Positions 24,668-37,019 of a stretch of 64,000 nucleotides of DNA are shown in pieces; position 1 is the stretch's first letter; the number at the start of each line of letters is the position of its first letter. This DNA is from Thermothelomyces thermophilus ATCC 42464 (Eukaryota > Ascomycota > Sordariomycetes > Sordariales > Chaetomiaceae). The notes beneath the pieces were generated by a model. That model had not been told where the DNA came from and did not search any database. It saw only the letters and a program-made list of their open reading frames with translations. The stretch covers positions 6,386,001-6,450,000 of the forward strand of contig NC_016472.1 of assembly GCF_000226095.1 (NCBI RefSeq), in the 5' to 3' direction. The translations under genes and the position numbers were made by a program.

Positions 24668-26008
24668 GGGCCGAGCGTAGGCTCATTGAACGCATCCAGC
24701 GCCGGCGTTAGTTGCAAATGCTAAAACTTTGGCGGTCGTATATATTTAAAAAAATGCGCGCAAGGATACGGATAGTTGCTGTGTTGTTCCCAGAATATGT
24801 CCAGTTCTTGCAAACAATCTTGGCGTAGTTGTACAGACATACGTCCGTACATACACACATACACACATACATACAGGCTCCGAGAACGGTGCGTTGTCGT
24901 GGTCCCCCCACCAACAAAACCCCTGCTTCGTGGACGCCAACAGCAAGGGCCATTTCGAGACATTTACGGACGTATTCCAGACGCTTAGCCCACTCTCGTA
25001 GAGTGTCAGACATGGTTGGTTGAATGGCGGCATCCTGCATACTCGCATACTCGGTACCCGAATTTCGGTCAGCCGTTCTCCAAGACGGTTTGCTTTTACT
25101 TTTGTAGTAATTAGTTCGCGGACTTACCTGACGATCGGGCTAAGCGAGGTGGACGGAGAATGCGAGACAGCTGCTGTGGATGCTTAGACAGCTCTCTCGA
25201 CACACGTTCACTCCTTTGCATGCATCAGCTTCCGAGGATGGACTCCGGCATAACGAAGGCGCACTCGCTACCGCCATCCCAGTATAGCCCTTACTAGGGG
25301 CGCCAAGTAGAAGCTCCAAAGCAAACTGAATGATCGCTCTTGGAAATCGCATGTTGGCCCGACATAGGAATTATCTTTTTTTTTTTTTTTTTTTTTGGGG
25401 GGGGGGTTCAAGAAGAGCCTCAACACAACAATAGCTCGCGCCAAAGAACCGTCCACTTTGTTTTCTCGGGTCTCTCGACCTTCGAGGCACTGTTGAAACC
25501 GCAGCTGTTCATGCCAACTCCTGAAACCTCCTGGGGGATAAGACACCGGGGGGGTTGTATTACTGTGTACTGGTATGATTCAAAAATCAGAGTAATGGGC
25601 TGGCTAATTGAAGTTTGGTATTTTTGTTGTTCAACTTTACCGGTTCTGGCAGGCGTATGCTTATACAATACATTGGGACAGAGTTAACAAGGAAGCTTGT
25701 AAGCTATGGAGCTGTTGTTGTAGTGGAGCCGAAAGCGACTGGAGCAGGTATGTATGTACATACATACATACATACCTTGCTCTAGTGTACGCAGCTCCTT
25801 CCCCACTCATCATCCATTGGTCGCGTGGCCCCTGGCTCGTGTAGAGGGGTACGTTAGCACTTCGTTCACCTTGTTAGCCCGTCATGCCCGATCCCGAGCC
25901 TGGAAACTCGCGCCCCGGAGCACGACTTCGAACTTTCAGGATTCAACACCAGAACCCCGCGCATTGCAGTCGACGGTAGTCCACCGACTACTCGGGCTTG
26001 CGAGCGCC
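24668..26008. other. Intergenic region with T21G10 tract
   Basis: About 1.3 kb between two plus-strand genes. It contains T21 directly joined to G10 (25376-25406) and a TGTATGTACATACATACATACATAC block near 25749-25775. The open frames have no family likeness. The last few hundred bases are the promoter and 5' UTR of the RhoGAP gene. Confidence 0.6.
25376..25406 (+). repeat. T21-G10 compound homopolymer
   Basis: Twenty-one T followed at once by ten G, read directly. Length accuracy of such runs depends on the sequencing method. Confidence 0.9.
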
Positions 26009-28575
26009 ATGTCCACTGCGGAAACGGCGGGGGCGACGACCGCCGTCGCCCCCGAAAATGGAGCCACATCTCAGCCAACACCGGCGCCGTTGAGCGAAGA
26101 AACTAGGGCGCAAGTGCAGGAAGTCCTGAGCTCAGAGGTGTGTGCATCTGACTGCATCTGACTCCGACCGATTCCTCCTTCCATGCATGCGCTTACACAA
26201 ATTGCCTGATAGATTGGCATCTCGGTGATGCTCAACCGCCTCAAACAGAGTATCGCCTCGGCAAAGGTACCGTTCACTCTTCCCAGCTGGTACCCACCCT
26301 TCTCTATGCCGCTGCTGACCTCGGGCCGCTAGGAGTTTGCGCAATTCCTCAAGAAGCGGGCGACCCTCGAAGACGAACATGCGAACTCACTCAAGAAGCT
26401 ATGCCGGTTGTCTCAGGACAACATGCAGCGGGGCGAGCACCGGGGCGGTACCTTCGGCAAGGCGTACGAAGAGATGATGGCGGTCCACGAGCGCATGGCG
26501 GAGAACGGGATACAGTTCGCCATGTCACTGCAATCGATGGCCGAGGACCTGACCGAGCTCGCCCTCATGGCCGATAAGTCCAGGAAGGGATGGAAACAGA
26601 GCGGCCTGGCCGCTGAGCAACGCGTCGCCGAGCTCGAGGCCGCGATGCGCAAGTCCAAGTTGAAATACGACGGCCTGGCGGAGGAGTACGACCGGGTCCG
26701 TACCGGAGATACGGCTGGCCGCCAGGGCGGAAAGATGTTCGGCTTCAAGGCGCACAAGTCGGGTGCTGGGCACGAGGAAGATCTGCTTCGGAAGGCTCAG
26801 GCGGCCGACCAAGACTATCAAGGCAAGGTCCAGGTCGCATCGGCGGAGAGGAACGAGCTGGAGACCAAGACCAGGCCGGAAACCGTGCAGGCGCTCCAGG
26901 ATATTGTGAGGGAATGCGACTCGGGGTTGGCGTTACAGATGCAAAAGTTTGGTATGTCGGTCTCGCATTTTTTTTTTTTTTATGTACGTGATCCGCTGAC
27001 CAAGCTCTCTCTCTCAGCGTCCTTCAACGAGAAGCTGGTGCTCAGCAACGGTCTCTGCATTAGCCCTCTCAAGCAATCGCCCGACGCGCGGAGCTTACGC
27101 GAGAGTGTCCTCGCCATTGACAATGACAAGGACCTGAACGACTATCTGAGCAGCCAGCACTCCAAGATGCCGCCCAGGACAGGCCCGCCCAAATATGAGC
27201 GTAACCAAGTAAGTCCCATTATTCCTGTGACGAGCTCTCCCGGCCGTCACTGACATTCCCAGCTCCTCGACTCCGCAAATCGAGCCACGATTCCGGCCGC
27301 ACCGGCCGGCAGCCATAACCCGTCACAGCAGCAAACTTCGAATGCCGTGCAGCCACCGCCGTCCGGCATCTTTCAGGGCGCTCGATCAAGCACCTTTTCT
27401 GACGCGGCTGTTCCTTCGACAAACCAGGGGCCCATGGGCCACAGCTATAACCAGAGCATGGGCTCCCTGCCATTGCTCGGTGGCCCGCCGCCACCCTCTC
27501 AGCCGCAGCACGAGAGAAGTTACAGTCACGGAAGCACCATCAACCAGAGCAACGGTCCCGGAAGCCAGCAGTACCGCGGCCCTGGCGCGCAATCACACCA
27601 AACTCAGCCTTCCTCCTCAAGGTTCGATGGCTCCTTTGGCTCCGTCACCTCCCAGGGACCGCCGCAACTGGGGGCGTTATCTTTCCAAACCCCCTCTTCT
27701 CAGCCATCACAGCAGCCCTCTTACGTACCACTGCCGTCGCAGCAAGGCAGCTCAGCCGCGAGCACGTCTCAGCAGACTTCTGCGATGGTGCCTGCCCAGG
27801 CGCACTTGCAATCTCCGCCGCTAACTCCGCACGTTCCTCCGGCCCGCCCCGTATTCGGAGTCAACCTCTCCACGCTCTACGAGAGAGATGGGCTGGCCGT
27901 GCCAATGGTCGTCTACCAATGCATTCAGGCAGTCGATCTCTTCGGCTTGAATGTCGAGGGCATCTACCGCTTATCCGGCTCGATGCCGCACGTTAACAAG
28001 CTGAAGAATCTCTTCGACACAGGTTCGTCGCGTGTCTCCGTCCCTGCTCGCTGTTCGCACACGGACTAACAGTAGCAGATTCGACTTCTGCCAATCTCGA
28101 CTTCCGCAATCCCGAAAACTTCTTCCACGATGTCAACAGCGTCGCCGGCCTGCTCAAGCAGTTTTTCCGTGACCTGCCCGACCCTCTGTTGACGAGGGAA
28201 AGCTACTTTGCTTTTATCGAAGCAGCTCGTAAGTGCTAGTGCTCGGCCCGCTGCCTCGTCCTGGCGCACGACAGAGCACTAACGAAGGTGACAGAACATG
28301 AAGACGACATCGTCCGGCGCGATTCCCTCCACGCCATCATCAACAATCTTCCCGACCCCAACTACGCCACCCTGCGGGCCCTGACGCTGCACCTGCACCG
28401 TGTCATGGAGAACGCGTCAACCAACCGGATGAGCTCGCAGAATCTGGCCATCGTGTTTGGCCCCACGCTCATGGGCACCGCGCCCGGGTCCAGCATGTCA
28501 GATGCCGGCTGGCAGGTGAGAGTGGTGGATACCATCTTACAGAACACGTTCCAGATCTTCGATGATGATGATTGA
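26009..28575 (+). CDS. F-BAR and RhoGAP domain protein, Rgd1 type
   Basis: GTPase-activating protein for Rho-family GTPases, acting at curved plasma membrane in polarity and wall integrity. Seven exons give 727 aa: 26009-26137, 26213-26266, 26333-26951, 27018-27208, 27263-28022, 28079-28228 and 28295-28575, with 54-75 bp introns. The N-terminal F-BAR/FCH domain (about residues 30-330) starts [18 protein letters not shown], then [20 protein letters not shown], and is a long coiled coil. A Gln/Pro/Ser-rich linker (about 335-520) follows. The C-terminal RhoGAP domain has GIYRLSGS with the arginine finger near residue 566, the [17 protein letters not shown] helix, and [14 protein letters not shown]. 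Domain order and length match yeast Rgd1 (Rho3/Rho4 GAP). The chosen ATG begins a typical acidic tail before the F-BAR domain; an upstream in-frame region reads like 5' UTR. Confidence 0.92.
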
Positions 28576-29149
28576 TTGGCCCAAGTTCCAAAGGAGGAGA
28601 CATATTGTTGGGTAGCGGCTAGTCTGTAACATGATGACCTGGTTCAAGAGACATGCCGACGAGCCAGAGGGTGTGGGTTACCTAGTCAGGAGCGGGCGGC
28701 GGGTTGAAGCTTTCCGTTGGGAACATACAAGGCTTTGGCAGGTATTGCGTGCAATCATCATTTGTTTATTTACCCGGGGGGGGGGGGGGGGGGGGAATAA
28801 CTTCAAGGGGCGAAGTGGCGATAGTGCGGGAGCTTGTAAGTAAGTAAACTAGTTTACCTCAGTAACCTCCGCGAACCCTCCCAGTCTGGTTGGTGCAGTG
28901 CCGAGCTCAGACGACACAGCGATTTTGTCCCTTTACCGCAAGTTGCAAGCGAGGCGTCTAAGCACTGCTCTCTGTTACATTACTGCCTGTAAGTGTCCTT
29001 CCAACGAAGCCGACCCAGCGGCGAATTAATCGACAAGCCGGCTAAATGAAAATCAAAAAGAGAAAAAAAAAAAGAACATCAACGAGGATTACGTGCATTC
29101 GTGACCCTGATTGTTGTTGCTTTCGGGCAAACAAGAAAAAAAACCGAAG
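28576..29149. other. 3' flank of the RhoGAP gene with G20 tract
   Basis: About 570 bp between the RhoGAP stop and the tRNA 3' end. It contains G20 at 28776-28795 and no credible coding frame. The A/T-rich stretch just 3' of the tRNA on its own strand (TTTTTTTTC-type run near 29136-29143) could serve as the RNA polymerase III terminator. Confidence 0.6.
28776..28795 (+). repeat. Homopolymer G20
   Basis: Run of 20 G in the 3' region of the RhoGAP gene, read directly. It could form intermolecular G-quadruplexes in the transcript; its length may be a sequencing estimate. Confidence 0.9.
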
Positions 29150-29223
29150 CTCCTCCGGGAAGGCTCGAACTTCCAACCTCCTGATTAACAGTCAGACGCG
29201 CTAGCCAATTGCGCCACAGAGGA
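29150..29223 (-). tRNA. tRNA-Asn (GTT)
   Basis: A 74-nt cloverleaf folds on the minus strand. The acceptor stem TCCTCTG pairs with CGGAGGA, with discriminator G. The D stem is GCGC/GCGC with an AATTGGCTA loop. The anticodon stem TCTGA/TCAGG carries loop CTGTTAA, so the anticodon is GTT (Asn). The T arm is GGAAG-TTCGAAC-CTTCC. No intron is present. The internal A box (TGGCGCAATTGG) and B box (GGTTCGAANCC-like, here AGTTCGAACCT) are intact. Confidence 0.96.
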
Positions 29224-29586
29224 TGCTACCCAATTGCTTGATGATGATCGGCCGGTTCCAGTTTGTTTATCTCCAAAGATCTGTCAACTTTGTCGCATTG
29301 CCCTCGCTGCTCGGTTGGGGCCGCTCCGTTTGTTGACATTCCTGGTTGATCGAAGCTCACTCACACTGAAGCATTGATCGGTCACCACGTTAGAGCGACA
29401 AATCTAGGGCAAGTGGATGCCCAACCATGGCAGCAGGACTAGCAGAATATTTTGCCCACGGAAAGCATCAAAACACACACACACAAAAAAAAAATGGCGA
29501 TGTTTTGTATTTCCCACGCGTGCATTATGTCTAAAATAGCAAAGTCCCAATAAGAAAGAGAGAAGATCCTCAGAGATAATGCATTT
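29224..29586. other. Intergenic region between tRNA-Asn and EMC1
   Basis: About 360 bp holding the 5' flank of the tRNA gene and the 3' UTR of EMC1. There is a short CA/A-rich tract near 29470-29494. No gene is seen. Confidence 0.6.
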
Positions 29587-32500
29587 CTACATTGGGGCCT
29601 GCCACCTCAGATTGATCTGTTTCCTCTTCACCTGCGATATCGTTAGCAAACAAAAACATGACACACAACTTGGCCCAGGACACGGGAGACAAAGGGGAAA
29701 GAAACCAAAACCAAAAAAATAAAGGACCAAAAGAAGAGAAGAAAAAACCAAAGGAAGGAGGACTTACCACCGGCGCCAGAATGATTACCCCGACCAGCAA
29801 GGCCAAGACGGTCCCGACCAGGGCGACCTTGTTGAAGCCCTTGCCTAGGATGTCGAAAAGGAAGCTCGGGGCGACCCTGGTGCCGAAGACGTCGACGCCG
29901 TAGGCCAGGACGAGGCTGGTGCTCTCGACGACGGCGGGGGTGGCGATGATGCGGTCGACGCCGAGGACGTCGCGCTCGTGGGTGACGACGGTCTTGGGGT
30001 CGACCTCGATGGCCGGGTGGTAGCGGATCAGGCCCTCCTCGGCCTCGGCCGGGGTGGGGTCGCGGCCGACGGGGCGGCGCGGCTCGAGGACGGCGCGGGG
30101 GATGCCGACGATGCCGTGCAACTCGGGCAGGTAGGCGAGCACCTGCCGCGACGTGATGCCCTGGCGGGTCTGGGTGACCTGCAGCGCCGAGATGGGCGCG
30201 CTCAGGACGTACGACTGGGACGTCACCGCGGGGCGGAGGACGCCGTCCGCCGTGGGGACGTCGACCGGGCCGATGGAGGAGTAGGAGCCGGCGGCGCCGA
30301 GCGGGCCGCGGTCGTTGGCCTCGGTGCTCTCGTAGAGGTCGGCGACGAGGATCTGGTAGCCCCTGAGGGACTGGGCGGCGTTGTCGCGCAGCGCGTACTG
30401 GCCGAAGTAGGTGCAGACGAACCAGTTCTCGGCCATGGCGCACTCGATGGGCTTGGCGAGGTCGATGCCCTCGTACTGGGCCGAGTAGAGGATCTGGCCT
30501 GAGACGGTGTCGAGGAGATAGACGGTCAGCGTCTGGGCCTTGTCGTTGACGGCGGCGGCGACGAGCGTGTTGGGGTTGAGGTACTTGTACTTGACGGTGC
30601 GATCGCCGAGGACACGGCCGATGGAGGCGACGACGTCGTGGGCCGGGCGGGTCGCAATGTTTACGATCCTCTGGCCCTGCGGCGGGGAGAAGGTCCACGA
30701 GGTCGACTCGTACGAGCTCGTGCCGTTGGCGACAAAGACGACGCCCCTGAGCTCGCCTGCGGCGCCCCGTGTCACCACGGTCTGCCTCGGGGCCTTGTAG
30801 ACGTGGAGGTCACCAATCTTGCCGTCGCGCCCGATCCGGATGAGTTGCTTGCCAGAATAGGTGTCGACCAGAGCGGTAGCCTGAGTGGTGGCCTCGGGGC
30901 TGGGGCTTTTCGCCTCGATGATCTCGCCAGTATCGCCCTTCAAGACGACGAAGTCATTGTTGGAGCCGAGGATGGTGACCTCGCCCGTGGATTCGTGGGC
31001 GTAGATTCCCTTGACGTCCCACTTGCTGGCCTTGGGGATCGTAAAGGCCCGCTTGTGCCACACCACTCTGCCGCCGTTGCCGACATCGAGAGCGTAGAGC
31101 ATCCCGCGCCTCGTGGCCAAGACGGCCAGCTTGTGGAAGCCAAAGCTGTCCCGGGCCAGCTTACCGGTGGTGGAAGGCACATCCTTGCCGAGGACGCTGC
31201 TCATGAACCTCGACGGGATGCTGTCGATCCAGGCCGGGAGGTACTGCAAGTCATTGATGTGGCGCTTGACTCGGTGGATGTAAGCCTGCACGGGGTTGCT
31301 GTGCGCCTCGACCTCGAGCGACCTAGCCAGGTCCTCGCTCTCGGGGATCTCGGCAAACGTGGCCGCAACTCCCCCGCTCATGCCCTCGTGACGAGTCCAG
31401 GCGGACTCGCCGTTGCGAATCAGCACCCAGTCGTCCAGGTCGGTTACCGCCGCTGCCCGCACCGCGTAGCTGTCCCCCGAACCGCCGCCCTTCTTGACCA
31501 CCTCGGACACTGCGTGGACGACGGCGGCAGCATTCGGGTCACCCGTCTTCAGCGTCCAGCGCCCGAGCACGCCGTGAGACTGCGACGACAGCAGAACCAC
31601 CTCATCCTCGGTGATGCGGGTGAAGTAGACGTTGGCGCCGTCGGAGCTCGTGGAAAAGGCGCCGGGGCCAGGAAGAAGCGGCAGGCTGTAGGCCTTGGAG
31701 ACGGCATTCGTCTTCAGATCGACGTGGAAGACCTCGCCGCGGTGGCCGGCGGCCGTCTTGCTGTGGACCAAAAAGTGCGGCTGCGACTGGGCGAGGTGCG
31801 GCGCGTGGACCTCGACCTCGACCGTGTCGGCGGGCAGGGGAAACTCGTGGCGCGTCTTGGTACCCAGCACGTTGACCCACAGCGTCCTGCGGGCGTGGTC
31901 GGTCCAGGCGACGACCGGCGCGGCCGAGTTGGCGCCGACGAGCACGACGTCCTGCCTGTCGTGCACGTCCGCCCTCGACCCGACCGTCATCTCGTCCAGC
32001 TTCCTCCCCGTGACGGGATCGAGCACGGTGACCTTGAGGCTGTACGCTCCGGGGGCCCCCTTCAGGCTGACGACGAACACCTTTTCCAGGTTGGTGCTCA
32101 CCTGCAGCGGCAGGTCCCCCGTCACCTCCCGAAACTCCCACACCACGCTCCCGTCCTCGGCGCTGAGCCGGCGCGCCACCGTCGCCGCGCGCTCGCCCTC
32201 CTCCGACAGCACCAGCACGTCCTTCCTGCCGGGCCCGCTCTCCGTCAACTCCACGACCTCCAGGTCCCTCACCACCTCCACGCCGCCGCCGCCGCCGCCG
32301 CCAAGCCGCACCCAGAACTTGTTCCTCCCACTCACCGCGTCCCACGCATGCACGGCGCCGCCGTACGCGCTGACGACCCACCCTTCCCCCTCGCCGGCCC
32401 GCATGAAGCCGCGGACGCCCCTGCCGCCGTCTTCCCGAGTCCGGCCGCCCGGGTCCGCGTTCGGTCCGCCGGATCCGGATCCCGATACCGACTGCCGCCA

Positions 32501-32752
32501 GACGACCTCGCCGGTGCCCGGGTTCACGGCGCCGAGGACGCCGAGGTCGCTGAGGGTGTAGAGCAGGCTGGCGCGGTCATCGCGGCGGGGGCGGTGGAAG
32601 AAGGTGGTCTCGCGCTGGGGCAGGCCCAGAAGCTGGTGGTGGTAGTCGATGTGGCCGACCTCGTCGCGGAAGACGGCCTGTGCGCCGGGGGCTTGGAGTA
32701 GGAGGAGGGTGCCGAGGGAGCAGAGGGTCGGTAGGAGGTGTGGGGGGCGCAT
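29587..32752 (-). CDS. EMC1: ER membrane protein complex subunit 1
   Basis: Large lumenal subunit of the EMC insertase, which helps place tail-anchored and multi-pass proteins in the ER membrane. The 1009-aa protein comes from two exons, 29768-32752 and 29587-29631. It has a signal peptide at residues 1-26 (LLPTLCSLGTLLLLQAPGAQA), then PQQ-like beta-propeller repeats beginning FRDEVGHIDYHHQLLGLP, and the C-terminal EMC1 domain (RQVLAYLPELHGIVGIPRAVL). A single membrane span (VALVGTVLALLVGVIILAPV) is followed by a short cytosolic tail KRKQINLRWQAPM, which lies in the small last exon after a 136-bp intron. That tail matches the family ending (KRKQIN). Reading through the intron gives a false Phe-rich C-terminus. 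The gene is very GC-rich, so a 687-codon antisense frame is open without meaning. Confidence 0.94.
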
Positions 32753-33762
32753 GTTTCCTAGCTATATCTCTCTTCTTTTCTTTTTATTTTTTTCCTTTTT
32801 AAATCTTTTCGTTTTCTTCTTCTCCCTTACTTTTGGGATAGGTCTCCTGGGTATTGGCGGCCCCGGGGGGGCGGAGAGGGGGAGGGAGCGCAAGCCGAGG
32901 CGCGCTGACGGGCGATTCGAGGTCTTGCAACTACTTTAGGTTTAGGATCGTAATTTTCGTTTCGTGGGCCATTGATCTGCCAAAGCAAGCAATATGGGAG
33001 ATGATGGTTTTGGTTTTGCGATGTTGAGTGGCCGGCCTTATCGTTGGCGATGGGATGGGAAAGCTCGAGCTTTGGGGAAGCTCCGCTGCGGTGGTAATGG
33101 GAGCTCCAGCGAGAAGAGGTGACGTTAAAACAATTGGAAGGCGTTGCCGGTGCAGCGTCTCTGTGCATACTGCAGCGGAAGGAACCCCTGCCCGAAAGAT
33201 GTCTTGGCATTGCCACCAGCAAGGAACTGATAGTGTTACCCCCGAAACCGACCTTATCCTAGCGTAGTCGCATTCCGTACCACGCAAGGTCCCAAAGTCA
33301 AATTTGTTTGAAGGCCACATACAAAAGGAGAGAAGACGCAGGTTTTGAAGCCCAGTAGCTCTCAGGCAGTTGCTTGTCTGGACGATCTCCCCACAGCCGT
33401 CGACGCGGAGCTGCGCTCGCTTTTGGAAGAAACGGCCATGAGAGCATTGATTGTTTGAGATAATTAATCACGAACTGCGCAGGACAAACGCGAGACACAA
33501 CAACCGAGTTCTCTGGATTTTCCAGCATTCACACTTTCATGTACTTTATTATGTACAGTACCTGAGAAACGGGCCCTACACATTACACACAGGATATAAT
33601 AAGCCCAGGTCCTGTCCATCGCCGTGACAGTATCTAAACGCGCCCGGCGAAGAAATGGCCACCTGAACTCCCTTCGACTCTGGTGAGAAACCAAACTACG
33701 GAAAAAGAAAAAAAGAGGCCCACAGCCCTTCATCGGGCCCCTTCCCTGGCCAGCCCTTACAC
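32753..33762. other. Intergenic region upstream of EMC1
   Basis: About 1 kb between the EMC1 start and the stop of the LRR gene on the same strand. It has T-rich and pyrimidine-rich stretches just before EMC1 and a TGTACAGTACC word near 33553. No coding frame has family likeness. Confidence 0.6.
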
Positions 33763-35737
33763 TCAGACCTCCCCTTCCTCTTCCCGCTCCGTCCGGACCT
33801 CGCCCACCTTGACAGGCACGCACGCCCACGAGCACGCGACGCGCAGGAACGGCACCAACACCATACCCCCGCCCTCGGCCCCCATCCCCATCCCCATCCC
33901 CGCCGCGGCCGACGGAAACCCGGCACCGGCGGCGGCGGCGGCTGCGGCGGAGGCGCCAGCCGTCTCCTCGCCCGCCTCTCTTCCTCCTACTCCTCTCCCC
34001 CGCCCCTCCGCCCCGTCGTTGTCGGCGCCCTCGCCGGCGACCGCGGCCGCGGCCGCCGCCCGACCGACGCGGCGAAACTCGACCCACAGCGCCAGCGGCA
34101 TGGCCGTGTCGCGGCCGCAGACGGCGCAGCTGGCGCCGCCCTCGCGGCGGATGTCGACGGCGCGCTGGACGGCGCGCGCGAAGTAGCGCGGCATCCAGGA
34201 CGGCACGAGGTCGGCTCGGCGTCCGGCGGGGTGGAGTTGGCAGTCGTGCGCGTGCGCGTGCGCGTCGTCGTCATCGTCATCGTCGCGGCCCGTCGCCGCG
34301 ATCGAGGCTGTGGCGCACGCGCGGAGGGCGAGCTCGAAGAGGGACCTGGGCCCCCTGGCGCCGCTGCTTCTCCGTCGGTGTGGGTCTGCGGCGAGGAGCA
34401 TCATGTCGCGGTAGATGGGCTTGGTAGGCGTGGCGAGGGCGGTGAACGGTTCGATCTCCAACAGGGGGGCGGCGGGGTTTTCGCCTTGCTCCCGCGCCTG
34501 CGACTTCTCTGGCGAAGGCGCGGGGGGGTTGTAGAGGGATGGAGGAAGGGTGAACGGGGTGCAGGCGTTAAGCGCGCTGTCCAGGAAGTGGACGGGCGTG
34601 CGGGCGTAGAGCTCGGTGGTCACGCCGGACCAGGTGGGCTGGGGTTTCGCTTCGGCCGGTCGGCCGGGGAAGGTGAGCCGCTCGTACTCGGCAGCGTGTT
34701 GCGGGTTGGCGGCGGCGGCGGTGGCCGCCGTCGCCTGGGGCTGCCAGAAGCGGTTCGGCTCGAATGCGAAGTTCCGCATCTTGCCGCCGCGACGGAGGAG
34801 GGCAAGCAGCTCTCCAGGGAGGAAGTTGAGGAAATTCTGGGCGATGTTCAGCGTTTCGAGGTTGACGAGCTTGGCGATCGCCGGGGGGAGGGTCACCAAG
34901 CGGTTGGCGCGCAGGCTAAGGACCGTAATGTTCTCGACGTTGACGAGGGCGACGGGGAAGCGGCGCAGGCGGTTGTTGGAGAGAAAAAGCTGGATCTCGG
35001 GCTCTCTCTGCTCAAAGGCCACATCCCTTGTCACATGTGGGATGGGCACGATGTTGGAGAGGGACCGGATCTGGTGGTCTGGAATGGTCTCCAAGTCCAT
35101 GCCGCTACGCACCAACAGGCGTTAGATACCGTTGTCGCTGAGCTAGAGTCCCTCATCAGGGAGAGAGAGGGCGTTGGAACGATGCAATGACTTACGAGAG
35201 GTCAACCTGCTCGGTGCCGGTCTCGACGCAAAAGTCGATGGCGTCCTGGACTCTCTGCTCCAGCGGCGAGAGGCGCGGCCGAACCGAAGGAGGCGGCATC
35301 GCCGTAACGCGAGGTCGGGGAGCCGCGAGTGGTAGTCTCGCGGCGGCTGGTTCGAGGTCGAAGCCGTCGTCGGTGTCGGTGACGGAGCCTTCGGTACCCA
35401 TCCAGACGCCGCTGTCGAGCTGCCTTCGGAACTCGCGCTTCTGCGGCTTTGGCGGTTTGGTGCCGCGAGGCGGAGGGTAGCGCGGCTGCGTCTCGTCGCC
35501 CAAGGCCGAGTCGGACGATGCGGGCTGCTGGTCATACCAAGTGCCCACGTACCTGCGCTTGCGGCGCCCGAGGGTCTGGTAGTTGTCGATGGCCGGGTCG
35601 TCATCGCTGGAGAAGAAGGCAGGATCGCTTGATGAGGAGTGTGGCGGAGGAGGAGGAGAGTCTGGCCGACGGCTCCGTTTCTTTCTGTCGCCCGCCTGCA
35701 AAGGGGGAAGAGGAGGGAGCGTGGGTTCGTCAGCCAT
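33763..35737 (-). CDS. Leucine-rich repeat protein, function unknown
   Basis: Two exons, 35196-35737 and 33763-35104, give 627 aa. The intron (35105-35195) joins EQVDLS to GMDLETIPDHQIRSLS, so that LRR consensus begins at once: IQLFLSNNRLRRFPVALV, ITVLSLRANRLVTLPPAIA, LETLNIAQNFLNFLPGELL, about four repeats in the Plant-/SDS22-like 22-24 residue spacing. The N-terminal 180 residues are Pro/Ser-rich and disordered. After the repeats comes a long region with conserved-looking pieces (TTELYARTPVHFLDSALNAC, KPIYRDMMLLAADPHRR, SLFELALRACA) and a CAVC motif in GGASCAVCGRD. A GAE-rich low-complexity insert follows, then RVACSWACVPV, so a CX2C plus CX3C pair could bind zinc across the insert. Fungal homologues exist in my memory as unnamed LRR proteins. 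No signal peptide; likely intracellular. Confidence 0.82.
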
Positions 35738-37019
35738 GGCTGCGTCTCCTCCTCGCCTCTTTCATGTACTTCTTTCTTTCTCTCTATTCCTCTCACAAGT
35801 TCTTCCCTTTATGACTGACTGACGATAAACCTGGCACTGTGTGTGGGCCTATGAGAATTCAATAGAAGAATGTAGCCGCTTGCGACTGGTGGTGGGGGAT
35901 GAACGGATGCACAACGGTGGGACTCGAAGCTTGGGCCGAGATGCAAGCACCTCTCTGCATGCGTGAGATGTGTCAGAAAGGAAAATATGAGTCTGAATGA
36001 AACACATCAATTGACAATTGAAACGACAACCTGTATTCCGTACCGACTACACACGTAAGGGTAGTACAGGGACAATTGATGTTCCGGCTGTCAAAAAGTT
36101 GAAGAAGAAGAAAAGAACACGCTCGTGGAGATTATTTTCGAAGAAACACCAAAGTCGCGTCAGTCGCGTACTTCGAGGCCAGTTACTCCGTACCTATCGC
36201 GACTTGGGTCTCGACCCCACTGGAGCCGTTCTGGTCTTGGCAAAACGACCCCGGCCACTAACTTGGCTCAACCTTGGCGCTGCTTGGCAAGCTGTGTGGG
36301 GTCCAAACTGCCAATCCTGGATGCCGGGCCCGAGAGTCTCGCTCGTTGCAACCTGACCATTGCACCTGGCATCTTTAAGCCTATTAATTGCCTTATTCGG
36401 TAGCTACTATACGCACGGAACTACTCCGTACACAGGAGTGTATATACTGTACCTCTGTATGTATGTACAACGCTCGCTGATGCAGCACTGCGCAGTACTA
36501 GTGATAGAAGTTTACCCCAAGACCTTCTCTCTTCCATTCGGAAGACCTTAATTACAAGCTGGCTTAGCCGCACTACCAGTGAGGGAGCGATAAAAAAACC
36601 GTACATGTTCAAGATCCGGCAGGCAATGTTCACGTTAAAGCTCACGCGAAAGCAATGGTGCGAGTTCTTCGGATCAGGCCCAATTCTGCTCTGTTGTAGT
36701 GGTAATTTGTTCGTGACGTGTCTGCATCGCTGCATACCAATCTCATGAGCTCTATGCTTCTCTCAACGCGCTCCAGACTAATTACCTAGACTAGACTAAT
36801 TACCTACGGAACCAGAAAACCGATATCTCTTGATGTAGCAGCGTGAGAGATAGAAAGGACCCGTCGATGAGTAAAACCAACGGAATGAGGCACCGAGAAG
36901 CCCAATGCCAGTGACACTTCAACTCCAAAAGACGCCGGTTTTTCATAATCATTTATCTCTTCAGAAAGACCTCATGAATCTTGGGATGCGTAGCCAAGTC
37001 GCCGACCATACGGGACGCC
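35738..37019. other. Intergenic region with TCCGTAC words
   Basis: About 1.3 kb between the LRR gene start and the stop of the zinc-ribbon gene. TTCCGTAC, ACTCCGTACC and ACTCCGTACAC occur at about 36032, 36187 and 36423, and a TGTATGTATGTAC block near 36457. No credible gene. Confidence 0.6.

Noticed and set aside
30638-32701. 687-codon open frame antisense to EMC1
   Set aside because: It mirrors a GC-rich coding strand, is Arg/Gly/Val-rich with no domain, and overlaps a confident EMC1 exon.
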